Positions 1 through 11,153 of a stretch of DNA of 64,000 nt are shown here, one piece after another. How positions within the stretch are numbered: the first letter of the stretch is position 1; every line of letters begins with the position of its first letter. The stretch is from Diaporthe sp. PMI_573 (Eukaryota > Ascomycota > Sordariomycetes > Diaporthales > Diaporthaceae): positions 62,001 to 126,000 of the forward strand of contig JAJTUP010000039.1 of the NCBI GenBank assembly GCA_021399435.1. Reading direction: 5' to 3'. The position numbers and the translations under genes were made by a program. The notes under the pieces were generated by a model that saw nothing but the letters and a program-made list of their open reading frames with translations, was not told the DNA's origin and did no database searches.

Positions 1-360
1 TCCTGTTCCCATACAGTTAGTTGATGAATTCACCCATCTGAATGCGCGATGCACGTACAATACAAGATGCCCGAGCTGTGCAACACACAAAAGAAGCGTT
101 TGCACAACCACATCCGGACATTGTCGCTGTGAAGATTGCTCGGCCAATGTCAAAAACGAGTCGAAATAAAACCTCGTCTTCTCAGAACCGCTGCAAAGCT
201 CCTCAAGACTTTGGCGCACAGCGTCAATAGAAACTCTGAGAAAATGCTGGATATAGATAGAAGATGGAGCCCGCTTGTAGAGCGTTTGTATGGCCGGGAG
301 CACGCTCTCTGTCTGGTCCCCGAAGAGGATGACGCGCTGGGGCTGGGATGACAGTTCCAT
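1..360 (-). CDS. Non-reducing polyketide synthase, N-terminal SAT domain (partial, runs off left edge)
   Basis: Read from an ATG at 360 on the minus strand, the frame opens with the SAT (starter unit ACP transacylase) signature VILFGDQT near residue 10. It continues with the family's FDSF..LAEQ block and the closing motif LLLCVAQLGHL near residue 95. The SAT domain loads the starter unit onto the ACP of fungal non-reducing PKSs. Exon 1 is 59-360. A GTACGT donor at 58-57, a CTAAC branch site and a CAG acceptor at 5-3 define a 56-nt intron, and the next exon begins at base 2. KS, AT, PT and ACP domains would lie outside the window. It is divergent from an FAD monooxygenase and an MFS exporter, as expected of a polyketide cluster. 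The SAT identification is by motif recognition; full domain content cannot be seen. Confidence 0.85.
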   Translation of the reverse strand, partial: MELSSQPQRVILFGDQTESVLPAIQTLYKRAPSSIYIQHFLRVSIDAVRQSLEELCSGSEKTRFYFDSFLTLAEQSSQRQCPDVVVQTLLLCVAQLGHLVLYVHRAFRWVNSSTNCMGTG

Positions 361-2165
361 AGTCATGTCAGGAACACTTGGCCGGCGATGTGTTCTGGCG
401 ATGTAGTCTAGTTGATGCTGATCTTCTTGCATTCTACGAAGGGATTGCACTTGGTAGATATGCTATGAACAACATGATAGTCTTTCTCACTACCGACATG
501 GGTTTAGTCAAAGTGGGCACTCGAAAGCAGGCACAGGTACAGGGTATGGGTTGATACGAGGTAAGGCTGTGAGACCTGTAGCCTTGCCAACGGCCATCAG
601 CTACCTTGTGCAGCGAGGGAACCCCTGCTCAAAGACCGTTGGCGTCCTATTTCTTGTCATCTGGCAGACATGAGACTGGTTTCAATTTTGGGATGAAATG
701 GTCTTGGAATGACCGTGTCAGAAAACGGTGTAACAGTGGAGCTCGACTTTACCCATCTCCTATATGAGAACGCCGCAATCCAATATAGCGATCTGATGGA
801 CCTTGCGTTGATGCTGTGATCCTGTGGGCCTTCTGGGTGATCCTATAGTACACATATTATTAGTCTTGATTTACTACACGAGACAAATGCATCGGTTTAG
901 ACAGGGTTTATGTCCCGGGATCATTCTGAACACTTCTACTGGCCCGCAAGTGGTTCTTTTTTATGTCAATCGTGAAGGCGTGCAAATCTGCACATAGCAG
1001 CTTGGCCCCCAGGGACGAAGATGTCAATTGCCCCCACAGCAGTTGAGGCGCGGCTAATTCATCCAATTTTCGCCCGACTAGTGCCGTCTCAAAGCTTGCT
1101 TGACAGATGTAAGATGCTCGTTCGGTCGGTGTCATCTTATTTATGCTTGCCAAGACTTCTTCGGACAACCCAGTCTCAGCAGGGTTATCATTGTTTTCTG
1201 TGGCGGGAGCAATGATTCAGTGTCCACCAATACGAAAACGACAAACTGGGCCCAGTTCGGCCGAGACCTTGTAGGGTCCAACCACCAGAACCATTGATCC
1301 TGCCACCCCCCTGCAGGTAAAATCCTCTCGTACCACTAAGTTAGGGAAAGGCGATCCGATCTTCTCAGCAACATCTCAGAGGCAGCTTTTTCACTCCCAG
1401 TCAGGGCTTCTAATTGAATCACTCCTTAGCGAACGATCGAATTTAGAAACAGTTAGCTATAGCAAAGGGATTAGTACAAGAAAGAGGCTGGTAGGTTATC
1501 CCTAAGTTCTCAGAGGTCTAAAATGGTGCTTTTAATGTTCCTTGAAATTTAAGAGGATATGTTGTGCATGTAATCGGAGAGCCTGATGGGTATGCTAACT
1601 GAAAGTAGTAACCGTATCCACTTGCGAGAGAACTTTATCTGTAGGGGAGTGCAAAGTCCACGGTCTCATCCAACCACATGCAAGCAACGACATGGGCGCT
1701 ACCACATGCAGGGGCCGGGTGACATCCGCTGATGCTACGGAGAGCCCGACGGGGAGCTGCTCGGGAAGATCCACCTTGACTAGCTCGAGATGTCTCGGGG
1801 AAAATAATTTGAGAGGGTGTGATCAGAGGTGTAGACTGTTAAGCTTAAGTCGTCTCAAAACAAAAGACGAAACGACTGGGCTGACACTCCTTGGTGGATA
1901 TCTCTCTGAGTTAGGCAATTCGGCGCTCGTAATCACTTGCAGCGCTGATCAGAACTGCTCGTGGTGCGACGAGATCATTCCAACCCCCTCTAAATCTAGG
2001 ATCATGGGGCTTGGTTGTAGATTCTGTCGTTTGGGACTGCCCTCCAAGATCCATGGTCAAGACTCCCAAGACAACTGCGAACATATCCCTTCCACGTTCT
2101 TTCAGACAGGCATTGTCGATTTGGTATCTCACCTCTGATCATTACCCAACTATTCAGCACCAAAA
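361..2165. other. Intergenic region between divergent PKS and monooxygenase genes
   Basis: About 1.8 kb with no convincing coding sequence. It must hold the promoters of the minus-strand PKS and the plus-strand monooxygenase. An open frame of 148 codons at 1692-2138 has Ser/Thr/Cys-rich composition and no recognisable domain, so I treat it as chance. Confidence 0.6.
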
Positions 2166-3619
2166 ATGCAGACAGTAGGTTCCACTGCTTAGGGCTCACC
2201 CAGATCCTCCTGCTAATGGCGTGTTCGGGCAGGTCATCATTGTGGGCGCAGGCCCATCCGGCCTCCTGCTGGCCCTGTACCTATCACGAGCGGGCATCAA
2301 TGTTCGAGTCCTTGAGGCTTCCTTGGAGCCAGACAGGCAGCCAAGAGCAACGCACTACGGCCCGGCTGCCGTGCATGAGCTCCGTCGATCTGGCATTCTG
2401 GAGGCAATGAAGGAGAAGGGCAGCTTCTCGCCCAAGAGCGTATCATGGCGTGCACCTGATGGGTCCTTGCTCGCTGCACTGCCCAAACCTCCTCCTCCTT
2501 CTGGTAACGGAGCACCGCCGGACGGGGTCATCAGCCTTCCCCTGAACCTCGTGGTTGAGATTCTCATGGAGGCTATCGGGGCACAGCCCACCGCCAAGGT
2601 GGAGTTTGGATGCCGCGTTGTTGACGTCGGTCAGGACGCGGAGTCTGATTCCGCCTGGGTTGACATCGTGAGGGAAGGCGAAGGAGAAAAGCCGTCTCGC
2701 ATAGAAGGATCATATGTCGTAGGATGTGACGGCGCAAGCAGCTCAGTCCGCAACTCCCTGTTTGGGAGGTCATTTCCAGGCTACACGTGGGACACTTGGC
2801 TTGTCGCCGTCAATGTCCGCTTTCACGACGTCGAGGCATATCACGCTGCCTTCTCTGATGTCAACTTCCTCATCCACCCAGCCAATTGGTGTATGGTAGC
2901 CCGGATCGGCGGTCCAGGGAACCTCTTCCGAGTCACTTATGGAGAGCCAGGGAGCATGTCCAAAGAGTCCTGCGCCGCCCCAGAGAGGACTCTTGAGCGG
3001 CTGCAGGCCATCCTGCCGGGCCAACTGTCCGACCCGGCCCAGTTCGAGGTCGTGTCGTCAAGCCCCTACAGAGTCCACCAGCGCTGCGCCCCTAGCTTCC
3101 GCGTGGGGCGTGTTTTGCTTGCGGCCGACGCTGCCCACTTGTGCAATCCCATGGGCGGGATGGGGCTCACGAACGGAATGGTCGATGTCGGCGGCCTGGC
3201 GGACTGTCTAATCGGCATTCATCGTGGACTTGCGGATGAGGGGATACTTGACAAGTATGACTCTATTCGTCGGGGCATATTCCAGGATGTGGTCGACGGG
3301 ATCACGGCTGCAAATCTTAAGAGGATCATGCAAAACTCGAGTGACGCACTAGGGACTGACCCGTTCCTCCGAGCTTGTCGCGAGGCTGCACAAAGCCCAG
3401 AGAATGCGGCCATGTTGGCAAACGCCATGAGAGTGAGTACATCCTTGCCTCCTTGCCACTATTGAGTAAACTGGCTAATCAATCGACCTTGAACAGGCCC
3501 CGGCAAAGCTGAAGCATGATTTCAGCCAGTACTACGCTTCTGACGATCAGGCTGGGTCTCAAAGCCGGAGCCTTCACATGGAGTCAACTGTAGAGAACGC
3601 TGCGGCTGCCACAGCTTAA
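2166..3619 (+). CDS. FAD-dependent aromatic monooxygenase (phenol hydroxylase/TfdB-like)
   Basis: Three exons (2166-2174, 2233-3432, 3497-3619) give 443 aa. The first coding exon is only nine bases. It is spliced (58-nt intron, GTAGGT donor, CTAATG branch, CAG acceptor) onto VIIVGAGPSGLLLALYLS, the dinucleotide-binding GxGxxG motif, so the start falls directly on the Rossmann fold as in the family. Further class A flavoprotein hydroxylase motifs are GCDGASSSVR (DG motif, near residue 165) and GRVLLAADAAHLCNPMGGMG (FAD ribose/pyrophosphate motif, near residue 297). Such enzymes hydroxylate phenolic substrates with NAD(P)H and O2. The C-terminus lacks the thioredoxin-like domain of long phenol hydroxylases. 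With the divergent PKS and downstream MFS gene, it is probably a tailoring enzyme for a polyketide; the substrate is unknown. Confidence 0.9.
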
Positions 3620-4452
3620 GTCGCACGCCATTGGCATTTAAATATGTAGCATCCAATTATTCTCATCTCATAAATCCCATCCAGTCTTCATCTGGCCATA
3701 ACCAGGCTTTTACAGCTGTCCACATCGCAAATATTCTACATCGTGAACCCAGGGTTGATTTACTGGTACGCCTAGCCCATTTAGGTAGAGGAATATAGAT
3801 TATTCTTTTTATTTCATTAAAACTACCTGCCGAGCTAATGATCCACAAGATGATGCAAGAACATTGAAGCCTTGTCGTCGGCATCTGAATAGTCACCCCA
3901 TGCGGGCCGTCGGCCATTGCCTATTCGTGGACCGTGTACGCCCGCACTGCAACTGCCTATTGGCTCCACGTTATACAATATCATAATCAATACTACTTGA
4001 TTTGCAAAAGCACAGGTGCTGGTAGATCTTAGCTTGAAACCCTGGTCTCAAGTACGGCACAAGTCGTTCTTGATCGGCACGTTTCAATGGTACCCCTGTC
4101 CTGTCAAGAGCCGCATAATGGACCAAGGGTTACCATGCCTTGCCCGTCGTTGACTTATGAACCTTGGCAACGTCGGCGCCCCTGATACCCCTGTGTAGTA
4201 GTGTGACAGCCTTACCATCCTCGTGGGTGTCAAGTGCTCATAGTCCTGTCCTGCCTTGCATTCTCGTCGAGGTGGACGGTGCACCTTGCCAAGTCTGCCC
4301 TCGACGACGGCAGATGTGATCCCTTGTGTTCTTCGATTCCATTGTGGTGATTTACATCTTGGCCCTTTGGACGTCGAATTTCCCCTGAATCAGGCTTATC
4401 CCCCATCCCCTCGGATTTCTTGCTTTTGGTTCCAGTCTGCTATGCATTCTCG
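3620..4452. other. Intergenic region upstream of the MFS gene
   Basis: No coding sequence recognised. It contains the 3' flank of the monooxygenase and the promoter of the MFS gene. The first half is AT-rich. Confidence 0.6.
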
Positions 4453-6317
4453 ATGGCCGATGACCAGCCTACTCGCGTATCGCACTGGCGGCTCGTCCGC
4501 GAGCCTGCGCTGGTTACTAGAGAGATAGTAACACACGATTGGAAGGGTGAGGGGACTGCGGATGACCCTTACCTTATCGACTTTATTCCTAATGACCCTC
4601 GGAATCCGGTAAGTAGAATGATAAAACGTCCTTGTACTTGATAGGAGTCGTCAATGGTGCTACGATCACCCCTCTGTAAAGAGCACGCAACACTAGCACA
4701 ACGACGATAGACAACTAACAGAAGCCCTAGGTAAACATGCCCGCAGGCATGCGATGGCTCGTCGCAGCCCTCAACGCCTTCGCAACCCTAGCCATGACCT
4801 TCGCCTCCTCCGCCTACACAAGCAGCGTGTCGAACCTCCAACAAGAACTCGGCGTCAGCAACGAGACCGCATTCCTGGGCACCTCGCTCTTCGTGTTGGG
4901 GTTCGCCCTGGGCCCTCTGGTGTGGGCGCCGCTGAGCGAGGCGTTCGGCCGCCGCCCCGTGTTCCTGGCCACGTACGGCGCCTTCGTCGCTTGCAATGTC
5001 GTCGCGGCGCTGCCGGACAATATCTTTGTTATTGTGGTGTTCCGCGGCATCGCTGGCGCGCTGGGGTCCTCGGCGCTGGTTAACTCTGGGACTGTGGTCG
5101 CGGATATGTTCTCGCTTGCGGATAGGGGCCGGGTCAGTGCTGTGTTCTCCGGCGCGCCCTTCCTGGGCCCTGTGCTTGGTCCCATAATTGGCGGGTTCCT
5201 CAGCCAAAGCTCGGGGTGGAAGGGTGTTGGCGTCCTCATTGCGAGCGTGACGGGTACACTGTGGATGCTGTACTACTTCCTCGTCCCCGAGACCTACGCC
5301 CCTGTGCTCTTGCGACTGCGAGCTGTTCTCTTGACCAAGACGGACCCCCGCGGCAAAGTCTTTCAGTCACGCATGGACAAGGCCAAGGGGGTCAAGTCGA
5401 CAGGAGAACTGCTGCGCACTTCCATGGTCCGGCCCTTCCTGCTCCTCTTCTCGGAAACCATCGTCAGCATTCTGTCTCTTTACATGGCCATCATATTTGG
5501 CGCCATGTACATGATGTTCGCCGAGTTCCCAATCGTCTTCCAGAAAGGATTTGGCCTGTCGCCTGGCTTCAGCGGACTTGCCTTTCTCGGCATCGCAATC
5601 GGAATGGTCTTTGCCCTCGTTTTTATGCTCTTCCAGAACAAGGCATACATCAAGGTCGCGAAGGCATCACCGGGTGGGAGGGCACCCCCCGAAACTCGAC
5701 TTGGACCAGCCCGCCTTGGTGCAGTCATGGCGCCCATTGGCCTGGCCATCTTCGCCGTCACCAACTCTCCTGAGTTCTCATTTATCGTGCCGGTTGCAGC
5801 AACTGTTCCTTTCGGCTTCGGCATGGTCATCATATTTCTGAGCCTGCTCAACTACCTGGTCGACACATACACCGTCTACGCCGGCTCAGCCATCGCCGCA
5901 GCCACCGCGATCCGCTCCATATTCGGGGCCGTGTTTCCCTTATTCACAAGGGTCATGTTCGAAAAGCTCGGTGTGCATGGTGGTGCGGCCGTGCCGGCGG
6001 CCTTAGCTGCCATCTGCGTCCCATTTCCCTTTCTCTTTATCAGGTACGGCAAACAGATACGAGAAAAGGCAAAGTTCGCCACAGAGGCAAGAGCGCTGGC
6101 AATGAAGATGATGGGCCAGGCGAAGCCCGAAGAAAAGAAGCCAAGGCCGTTGTCTGATGGGCATGGCCCGACTGGCAAGGAGGAGTGGCAGTGCTATGGG
6201 AGATATTGCCTTGGGTGCAGTGTAGATGAGGAAAACCTGTTCACTTGTAGGAATGCAAGCCTGTACGAAGATAAGAAGAATGAGAGCCTGTACGATGAGA
6301 AGATGCCAGACAAGTAG
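4453..6317 (+). CDS. MFS transporter, DHA1 (polyamine/multidrug) type
   Basis: Two exons (4453-4608 and 4731-6317; 122-nt intron with GTAAGT donor and CTAAC branch) encode 580 aa. The cytosolic N-terminus holds the family motif DFIPNDPRNPVNM just before the first membrane segment. About twelve hydrophobic segments follow. The DHA1 signature GPLVWAPLSEAFGRRPVF lies between TM2 and TM3, and the long central loop and charged tail are normal. Length fits fungal TPO1/FLU1-like drug:H+ antiporters (500-600 aa). The start is chosen because translation from 4453 gives the usual N-terminal block; an in-frame ATG 33 nt upstream is less likely. Next to the PKS and monooxygenase it is a plausible exporter of the cluster product, though it could be an unrelated housekeeping exporter. 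Confidence 0.92.
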
Positions 6318-6866
6318 GAGGATATTTCTTGTATAATACCAATCTGTTTATTGAATGTTCATACCATATCTGTAGTCCAGATGCACCCTCTCTTAAAGTC
6401 CGAGTGTCCATGAACATGGCGAGCTCGCCACGCTGATATCCTCGCGATGATGTATCACCGATATTTCAAATTTTTAGATGTATGTGTCCCCGGATATGTC
6501 TAAATTCTCAATTGACGCTCATGGAATTATGTTAGGAATTTTGACGATGAATATTGAATCAGTTTCCCTGGCTTGTTCTACGAATTGAATTATTTCATAT
6601 TTGTTGGTGGTGCGCAAAACTGACCTGTGCCGGTTGAAATTGCTCATGGGCCCGGTGTGGTGACGAAATCGATATTTAAGCAAGTGCGAGATCGGGACAT
6701 TTCGCTCAGTAATCGAGTGATTTTCGCGATGAGCTATTTTGACTTGGCGTGGGCAGAATCCAATTTTGACGGCTGCTTGGGCCAGTGTGAGTCAAAGCAC
6801 AACCCGCACATCACCAACCCCCAATCGAGGCGCTCCGGTCCTGCATCAAACCCCCGGTCGTGCACC
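6318..6866. other. Intergenic region upstream of THI6
   Basis: No coding sequence recognised. The frame of THI6 stays open upstream to 6627 but has no conserved content, so it is taken as 5' flank. I found no clear thiamine-pyrophosphate riboswitch core by eye. Confidence 0.5.
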
Positions 6867-8675
6867 ATGGCTGACTACACGCTCTACCTGGTGACCGACT
6901 CCACGCCCGCGATCCTTGGCGACAAGGACATCTGTGACGTCGTCGATCACGCCGTCCGCGGGGGCGTCACCATCGTGCAGTACCGGGACAAGACGAGCGA
7001 CACGGGCGCGCTGATAGCGACGGCGAGGAGGCTGCACGCCGTGACGCAGAAGCATGGGGTGCCGCTGCTTATCAATGACCGGGTCGACGTCGCGCTGGCC
7101 GTGGGCTGCGAGGGCGTGCACCTGGGCCAGGATGATATGGGTCAGTACACCATAACCATGGACCGAGGACCGGAGCTTGCGCTGAGACATGCACTCGTCC
7201 AGACATAAGCACCGCCAGGAAGCTGCTAGGAAGCGGCAAGATCATCGGCATCACGGCCAGCACGGCCGACGAGGCCCTCACGGCGTGCGAGCAGGGCGCC
7301 GACTACCTGGGCATAGGGACCGTCTTCTCCACTCAGACGTGCGTCATATCTCGGCCAGTTTTCTGTGCAGAAACATCACGCTGACCTCTACCATACAGAA
7401 AGACAAACACCAAGAACGTCATCGGCATAGAGGGTCTCAGGAAAACCCTAGCCGTCCTCGCCGAGAAGGGCCACGGCGGTGTGCCTACGGTGTGCATCGG
7501 GGGCATCAACGCCTCCAACACCCGAGAGGTGATGTTGTGGGGCAGCTCGGCCCAGAACTTCCTGGACGGCGTCGCGGTGGTCAGTGCCATTGTGGCCGCC
7601 GACGACCCGGAAGCGGCCTCGCGGCTGCTTCTTGGACTCGTGCGCGAGGCATCGCCACGCAAAAGTCGGACGAGGATGGGACAGTCCTCGGTGGCGAACA
7701 AGGAGGCCTTGCTGAAGCTGGTCCCTGGGGCCATCAAGGCTGTTCACGAGCAGAAGCCGCTGTCGCACAACATGACGAACTTGGTATGAGTTCTCCGAGT
7801 GGTCTGAAGCGCTAGATACCGGGCTGACATGCTACCACAGGTGGTCCAGAACTTTGCAGCAAACGTGGCCCTCTCGATCGGGGCCTCACCCATCATGGCT
7901 AACTATGGCGAAGAAGCAGCAGATCTTGCCAAGCTGGGCGGTGCGCTGGTCATAAACATGGGTACGGTGACCCCGGAGGGGCTGGAGAACTACATGAAGG
8001 CGCTCAGGGCGTACAACGCGGCAGGAAGACCAGTCGTGTTCGACCCAGTAGGGTATGTTTGAAGAATCTCAATACCCGACTCCACAAAGCTAGCACTCAC
8101 ACTCACGATATCACAGAGCCGGGGCAACAGCCGTCCGCAGGGGAGCAGTGAAATCCATCCTCTCGGCAGGCTACATCGACGTGATCAAGGGCAACGAGAG
8201 CGAGATCAAGACTGTGTACGGCAGCGGCACCACCGAGGGTCAGCGCGGAGTAGACAGCAGCAGCACGCTGTCCGACGCAGAGAAGGCCCGACTTGTCCGG
8301 GCTTTAGCCGCACGCGAGCAGGCCATCGTGGTCATGACGGGGAAGACGGACATCGTCTCGGATGGTACCCGCGTCGTCGCCGTTCAAAACGGGCACGAGT
8401 ACCTGGGGATCATCACCGGCACGGGGTGTACGCTGGGCACGACCATCTCGGCCATGGTGGCTGCGTGTCCGCCTGATGGGGACCGGTTGGCCATCGTTGT
8501 CGCGGGCATCTTGCTGTTTGAGATCGCGGCTGAGCAGGCGGCTGCTAAGGGGAGCGTTGAGGGCCCTGGCAGTTTTGTGCCCGCCTTCTTGGACTCGCTG
8601 TATCGTATCCGCACTGGGACTGCTGCCGGGGATCATGGATGGCTGTCTGCAGAGAAGGTGTCCATTGTGGAGTAG
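6867..8675 (+). CDS. THI6: Bifunctional thiamine-phosphate synthase / hydroxyethylthiazole kinase
   Basis: Five exons (6867-7140, 7203-7338, 7399-7783, 7841-8052, 8117-8675) join without frame error into 521 aa, close to yeast Thi6 (540 aa). The N-terminal half is thiamine-phosphate synthase: YLVTDS at the first strand, VQYRDK, LLINDRVDVALA, GVHLGQDDM and IGITAST, followed by the GGIN motif. The C-terminal half is the ribokinase-like thiazole kinase, from KPLSHNMTN through FDPVGAGAT to the anion-hole and catalytic region ITGTGCTLG. The protein phosphorylates the thiazole alcohol and couples it to HMP-PP to give thiamine phosphate. The ATG at 6867 starts directly on the family's N-terminus. 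Introns are 57-64 nt. No intact thiamine riboswitch was seen in the introns or 5' flank, but I could not fold the RNA. Confidence 0.95.
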
Positions 8676-9322
8676 ACTGGAGCATGTTCCCATCCGGCGT
8701 TGGCAGGCTCGGTCTGTGCAAGGGTTATGTTGAGATATACCATCTGTGCACTGGTGTATTGGTGCATCGATCCTGGGTACGCTTTCGATACAATTGCCTC
8801 GGCAGCGACAACAAGAGTTATCATCCAAGAGGAGATTTTGTGTTATATTCAACAGAGACATAATGCTGAGATTATCCTACTTCTTATCATGCTGCACTTC
8901 TGAGATGCGAGATGCGAAAGGGTCACGAAGTGGATCGTATCACATGCTGCTGACCTTTAACTTCGACCACGAGCTCCCGGCTCCACGGGTCGGACCCCTG
9001 GCCACAGCTAGGCCTTCCCGGTAGTTGGGGTTCCGATCGGCGGCTTGACGTCTTCGGTGGTGGGTGCTACCCCGCGGGGAAAGCCTTCTTCCTTCCCTTG
9101 CTCCGGTTATGACTCTTCTTGTGATTCCAATGACTACTCTGCTGCTGGCGACCACCCTGTCTTGCTCGCGCATGAAACTGGGCACTTACTGCTTCTAGGT
9201 GTCGCTTCTAGGCTATGACCACTGCCTCTGTTCCCATCCGAAGAATAGCAGCGTCCCAGCTCCCACGAACATTCCGATCCCCGACACCATTCACACGACC
9301 TACGATCCGATCCATTTCCAAA
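8676..9322. other. Intergenic region between THI6 and isochorismatase gene
   Basis: No gene seen; short open frames on both strands have no recognisable content. Confidence 0.6.
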
Positions 9323-10138
9323 ATGGCTGCCCCTCGAGGGATGAGTATGTCAATTGAACACGTGGAATGTGATATAAATGGCTAATGCGTGCAAAACGTC
9401 GCAGGCAATCCCGCCATCTTGTCAGTGGACCCCAGACGAGCCCGATGATGCGATCATGCCATCGAACCGCCCTGACGATCCCCTCTCACAGTGTCTGCGA
9501 CCTCCAAGAGAAGTTCCGCAACGCGATCCACGAGTTCGACAAAGTGTGAGCACCTCCATCTACCCGGACGACCCTGAATATTCCTGGTGTCCTAACAGCA
9601 CCGCCCTCCCAGCGTCCTCACCACCCAGAAGGTCCTCCGAGCAGCCCAAGCCCTCAACATCCCAATCTACACAACCACCCAAAATCGCGCGCGGCTTGGC
9701 GAAACCGTCCCCGAGCTACAGAAATACCTCGAGGGCCCCCTTTGCAAGACCCATGCCGACAAGACGGCCTTCAGCATGTTCGTGCCCGCCGTGACGGAAG
9801 CACTCGGCCCCGCGCCCGCACAGATCGTGTTAGTCGGCATCGAGTCACACATCTGCATCACGCAGACGGCCCTCGACGCACGGCGCGCGGGGCATTCTGT
9901 CTACGTGCTCGCCGACGGCGTCAGCAGCTGCAATAAGGAGGAGGTGCCGGTCGCGCTGGCAAGGCTTAGAGCGGAGGGCGTTGTTGTTACCACCAGCGAG
10001 AGCTGGCTTTATGAGTTTGTGGGAGATGCCGGATTGCCTGAGTTCAAGTCTGTTATTGGGCTTGTCAAGGATACCTCGGCTGATACGAAGAGGGTCCTGC
10101 AGGCGCTTGCTCCGGCGCATGGGGCGTCTAAGATTTAG
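9323..10138 (+). CDS. Isochorismatase-like cysteine hydrolase (ISOC1-like)
   Basis: Four exons (9323-9344, 9405-9420, 9492-9545, 9613-10138) encode 205 aa. The first three exons are only 22, 16 and 54 nt, and frame arithmetic closes exactly. The catalytic triad of the family is visible: Asp in FVCDLQEKFR (near residue 14), Lys in HADKTAFSMF, and the nucleophilic Cys in VGIESHICITQTALD with its preceding cis-peptide region. The compact form resembles eukaryotic ISOC1/ISOC2-type hydrolases of unknown physiological substrate rather than secreted effectors, as there is no signal peptide. Acceptor choice for exon 4 (9612 rather than 9598) is set by recovery of the VVLTTQKVLRAA block. Confidence 0.9.
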
Positions 10139-10694
10139 GCTGGGGGTGAGTTTGGTCTGTGGCTCGTTCTAGAGGCGATACAGCAACATAGAGGGCGGGC
10201 GGTTCAAGACTTATATGAGTAGATATACAAGTATTTATTTCTGGCTTATATTCGTAACCACACTCCCAGGCGTGACCTGAACGAGGTTGTGCTTCCCCAG
10301 ATTCCGAACTGCTCGGAAATCCAAAGGGTTGTTTGCGACGGCACCAGCAAAAAGGGTAATTCTCGCCGCAATGATACGCCTACAGAGCCCCGGGGCTAGC
10401 CCGAGCGAACTCCGCCCATCGACCCGGAAGGTCATTTTTCCCCTCACGTCACAGCTAAAGCCCATTGCGTAGTCCAGTGCCGAAGTGACCGACAACAGGG
10501 AAAACAAATAGCATGCACACCCACCCGCAGCGTCTCTAGCAAAGACTGCACGAGCAACAATACCATACTTGGCCAAAAATTGCATCACCCTACAAGGCTG
10601 ACCCACACTCCGAAGTTCTTCAAATAATTCCTTGGCCATATTATCAGCACCATTATCTCATCAGCCAGCCAACATTGGGCAACATCAAACAACC
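10139..10694. other. Intergenic region upstream of VOC gene
   Basis: No gene supported. A 134-codon minus-strand open frame (10235-10639) lies here, divergent from the VOC gene, but shows no domain or coding signature I recognise. Confidence 0.5.
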
Positions 10695-11153
10695 ATGGCC
10701 ACCAACAACACCGCAGACGCCACGGCGGAGCCGCTCATCACAGGCCTGCACCACATAAACCTCACAGTGCCCCACGGCACCCTCGACCGCGCAAAGTCCT
10801 TCTACGCCACCACCCTGGGCCTGACCCCGCGGCCCGTCCCCGCGGCACAGACAGGCGAGCTGGCCTGGTTCGACATCGGCGCCTCGGGCCAGCAGGTCCA
10901 CGTCTCCCTGCCCAAGCACGACGGGGACAACATCGACGCCTCGCTCTCGCGCCACCCTTGTTTCCGGGTCGGCTCGCCTGAGGCGCTCCTGAAGCTGCAG
11001 GAGCGTGTTCATGCTCATTTTACCAGCGGCGGGGAGGATGCGCCTGTCGCTGCGGACCCGCCTGGGGTTAGTTCTGGGGCTAAGGGGCCTGAGTATCCTA
11101 AGCGGTTCTTTGCTAGGGATTTTGCGGGGAACAGGCTCGAGTTTACCACGTAG
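10695..11153 (+). CDS. Glyoxalase/bleomycin resistance (VOC) family protein
   Basis: Single-exon gene of 152 aa. One vicinal-oxygen-chelate module is visible. LHHINLTVP gives the first metal-ligand His; FYATTLGLTPRP is the usual helix/loop; ELAWFDIG and QQVHVSLPKH form the central strands; FFARDFAGNRLEFTT closes the module with the acidic metal ligand. Such proteins bind a divalent metal and act as lyases, isomerases or dioxygenases on small substrates; the reaction here is unknown. The ATG at 10695 sits just before the low-complexity N-terminus. An in-frame ATG at 10632 would add 21 unconserved residues. It is probably cytosolic. Confidence 0.88.
   Translation: MATNNTADATAEPLITGLHHINLTVPHGTLDRAKSFYATTLGLTPRPVPAAQTGELAWFDIGASGQQVHVSLPKHDGDNIDASLSRHPCFRVGSPEALLKLQERVHAHFTSGGEDAPVAADPPGVSSGAKGPEYPKRFFARDFAGNRLEFTT

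Noticed and set aside
1270..1350. On the minus strand, TAACTTAGTGGTACGAGAGG resembles the sarcin-ricin loop region of 25S rRNA.
   Set aside because: The match is limited to about 12-18 bases with an insertion, and flanking sequence bears no resemblance to 25S rRNA, so it is most likely chance.
1692..2138. 148-codon open frame upstream of the monooxygenase.
   Set aside because: Ser/Thr/Arg/Cys-rich composition, no domain, no splice continuation, and it occupies the likely promoter of the monooxygenase.
4788..5239. Two long minus-strand open frames (139 and 141 codons).
   Set aside because: They are antisense shadows of the GC-rich MFS gene, with Arg/Pro-rich content typical of reversed coding DNA.
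6318..8116. Possible TPP riboswitch in the THI6 5' flank or introns.
   Set aside because: Thiamine genes of fungi can carry one, but I could not find the conserved CTGAGA and pyrophosphate-helix elements in a convincing arrangement by eye; a covariance-model search would be decisive.
10235..10639. 134-codon minus-strand frame with an ATG start, divergent from the VOC gene.
   Set aside because: No recognisable domain, Cys/Arg-rich irregular composition and no supporting splice or promoter signs; could be real but I cannot support it.
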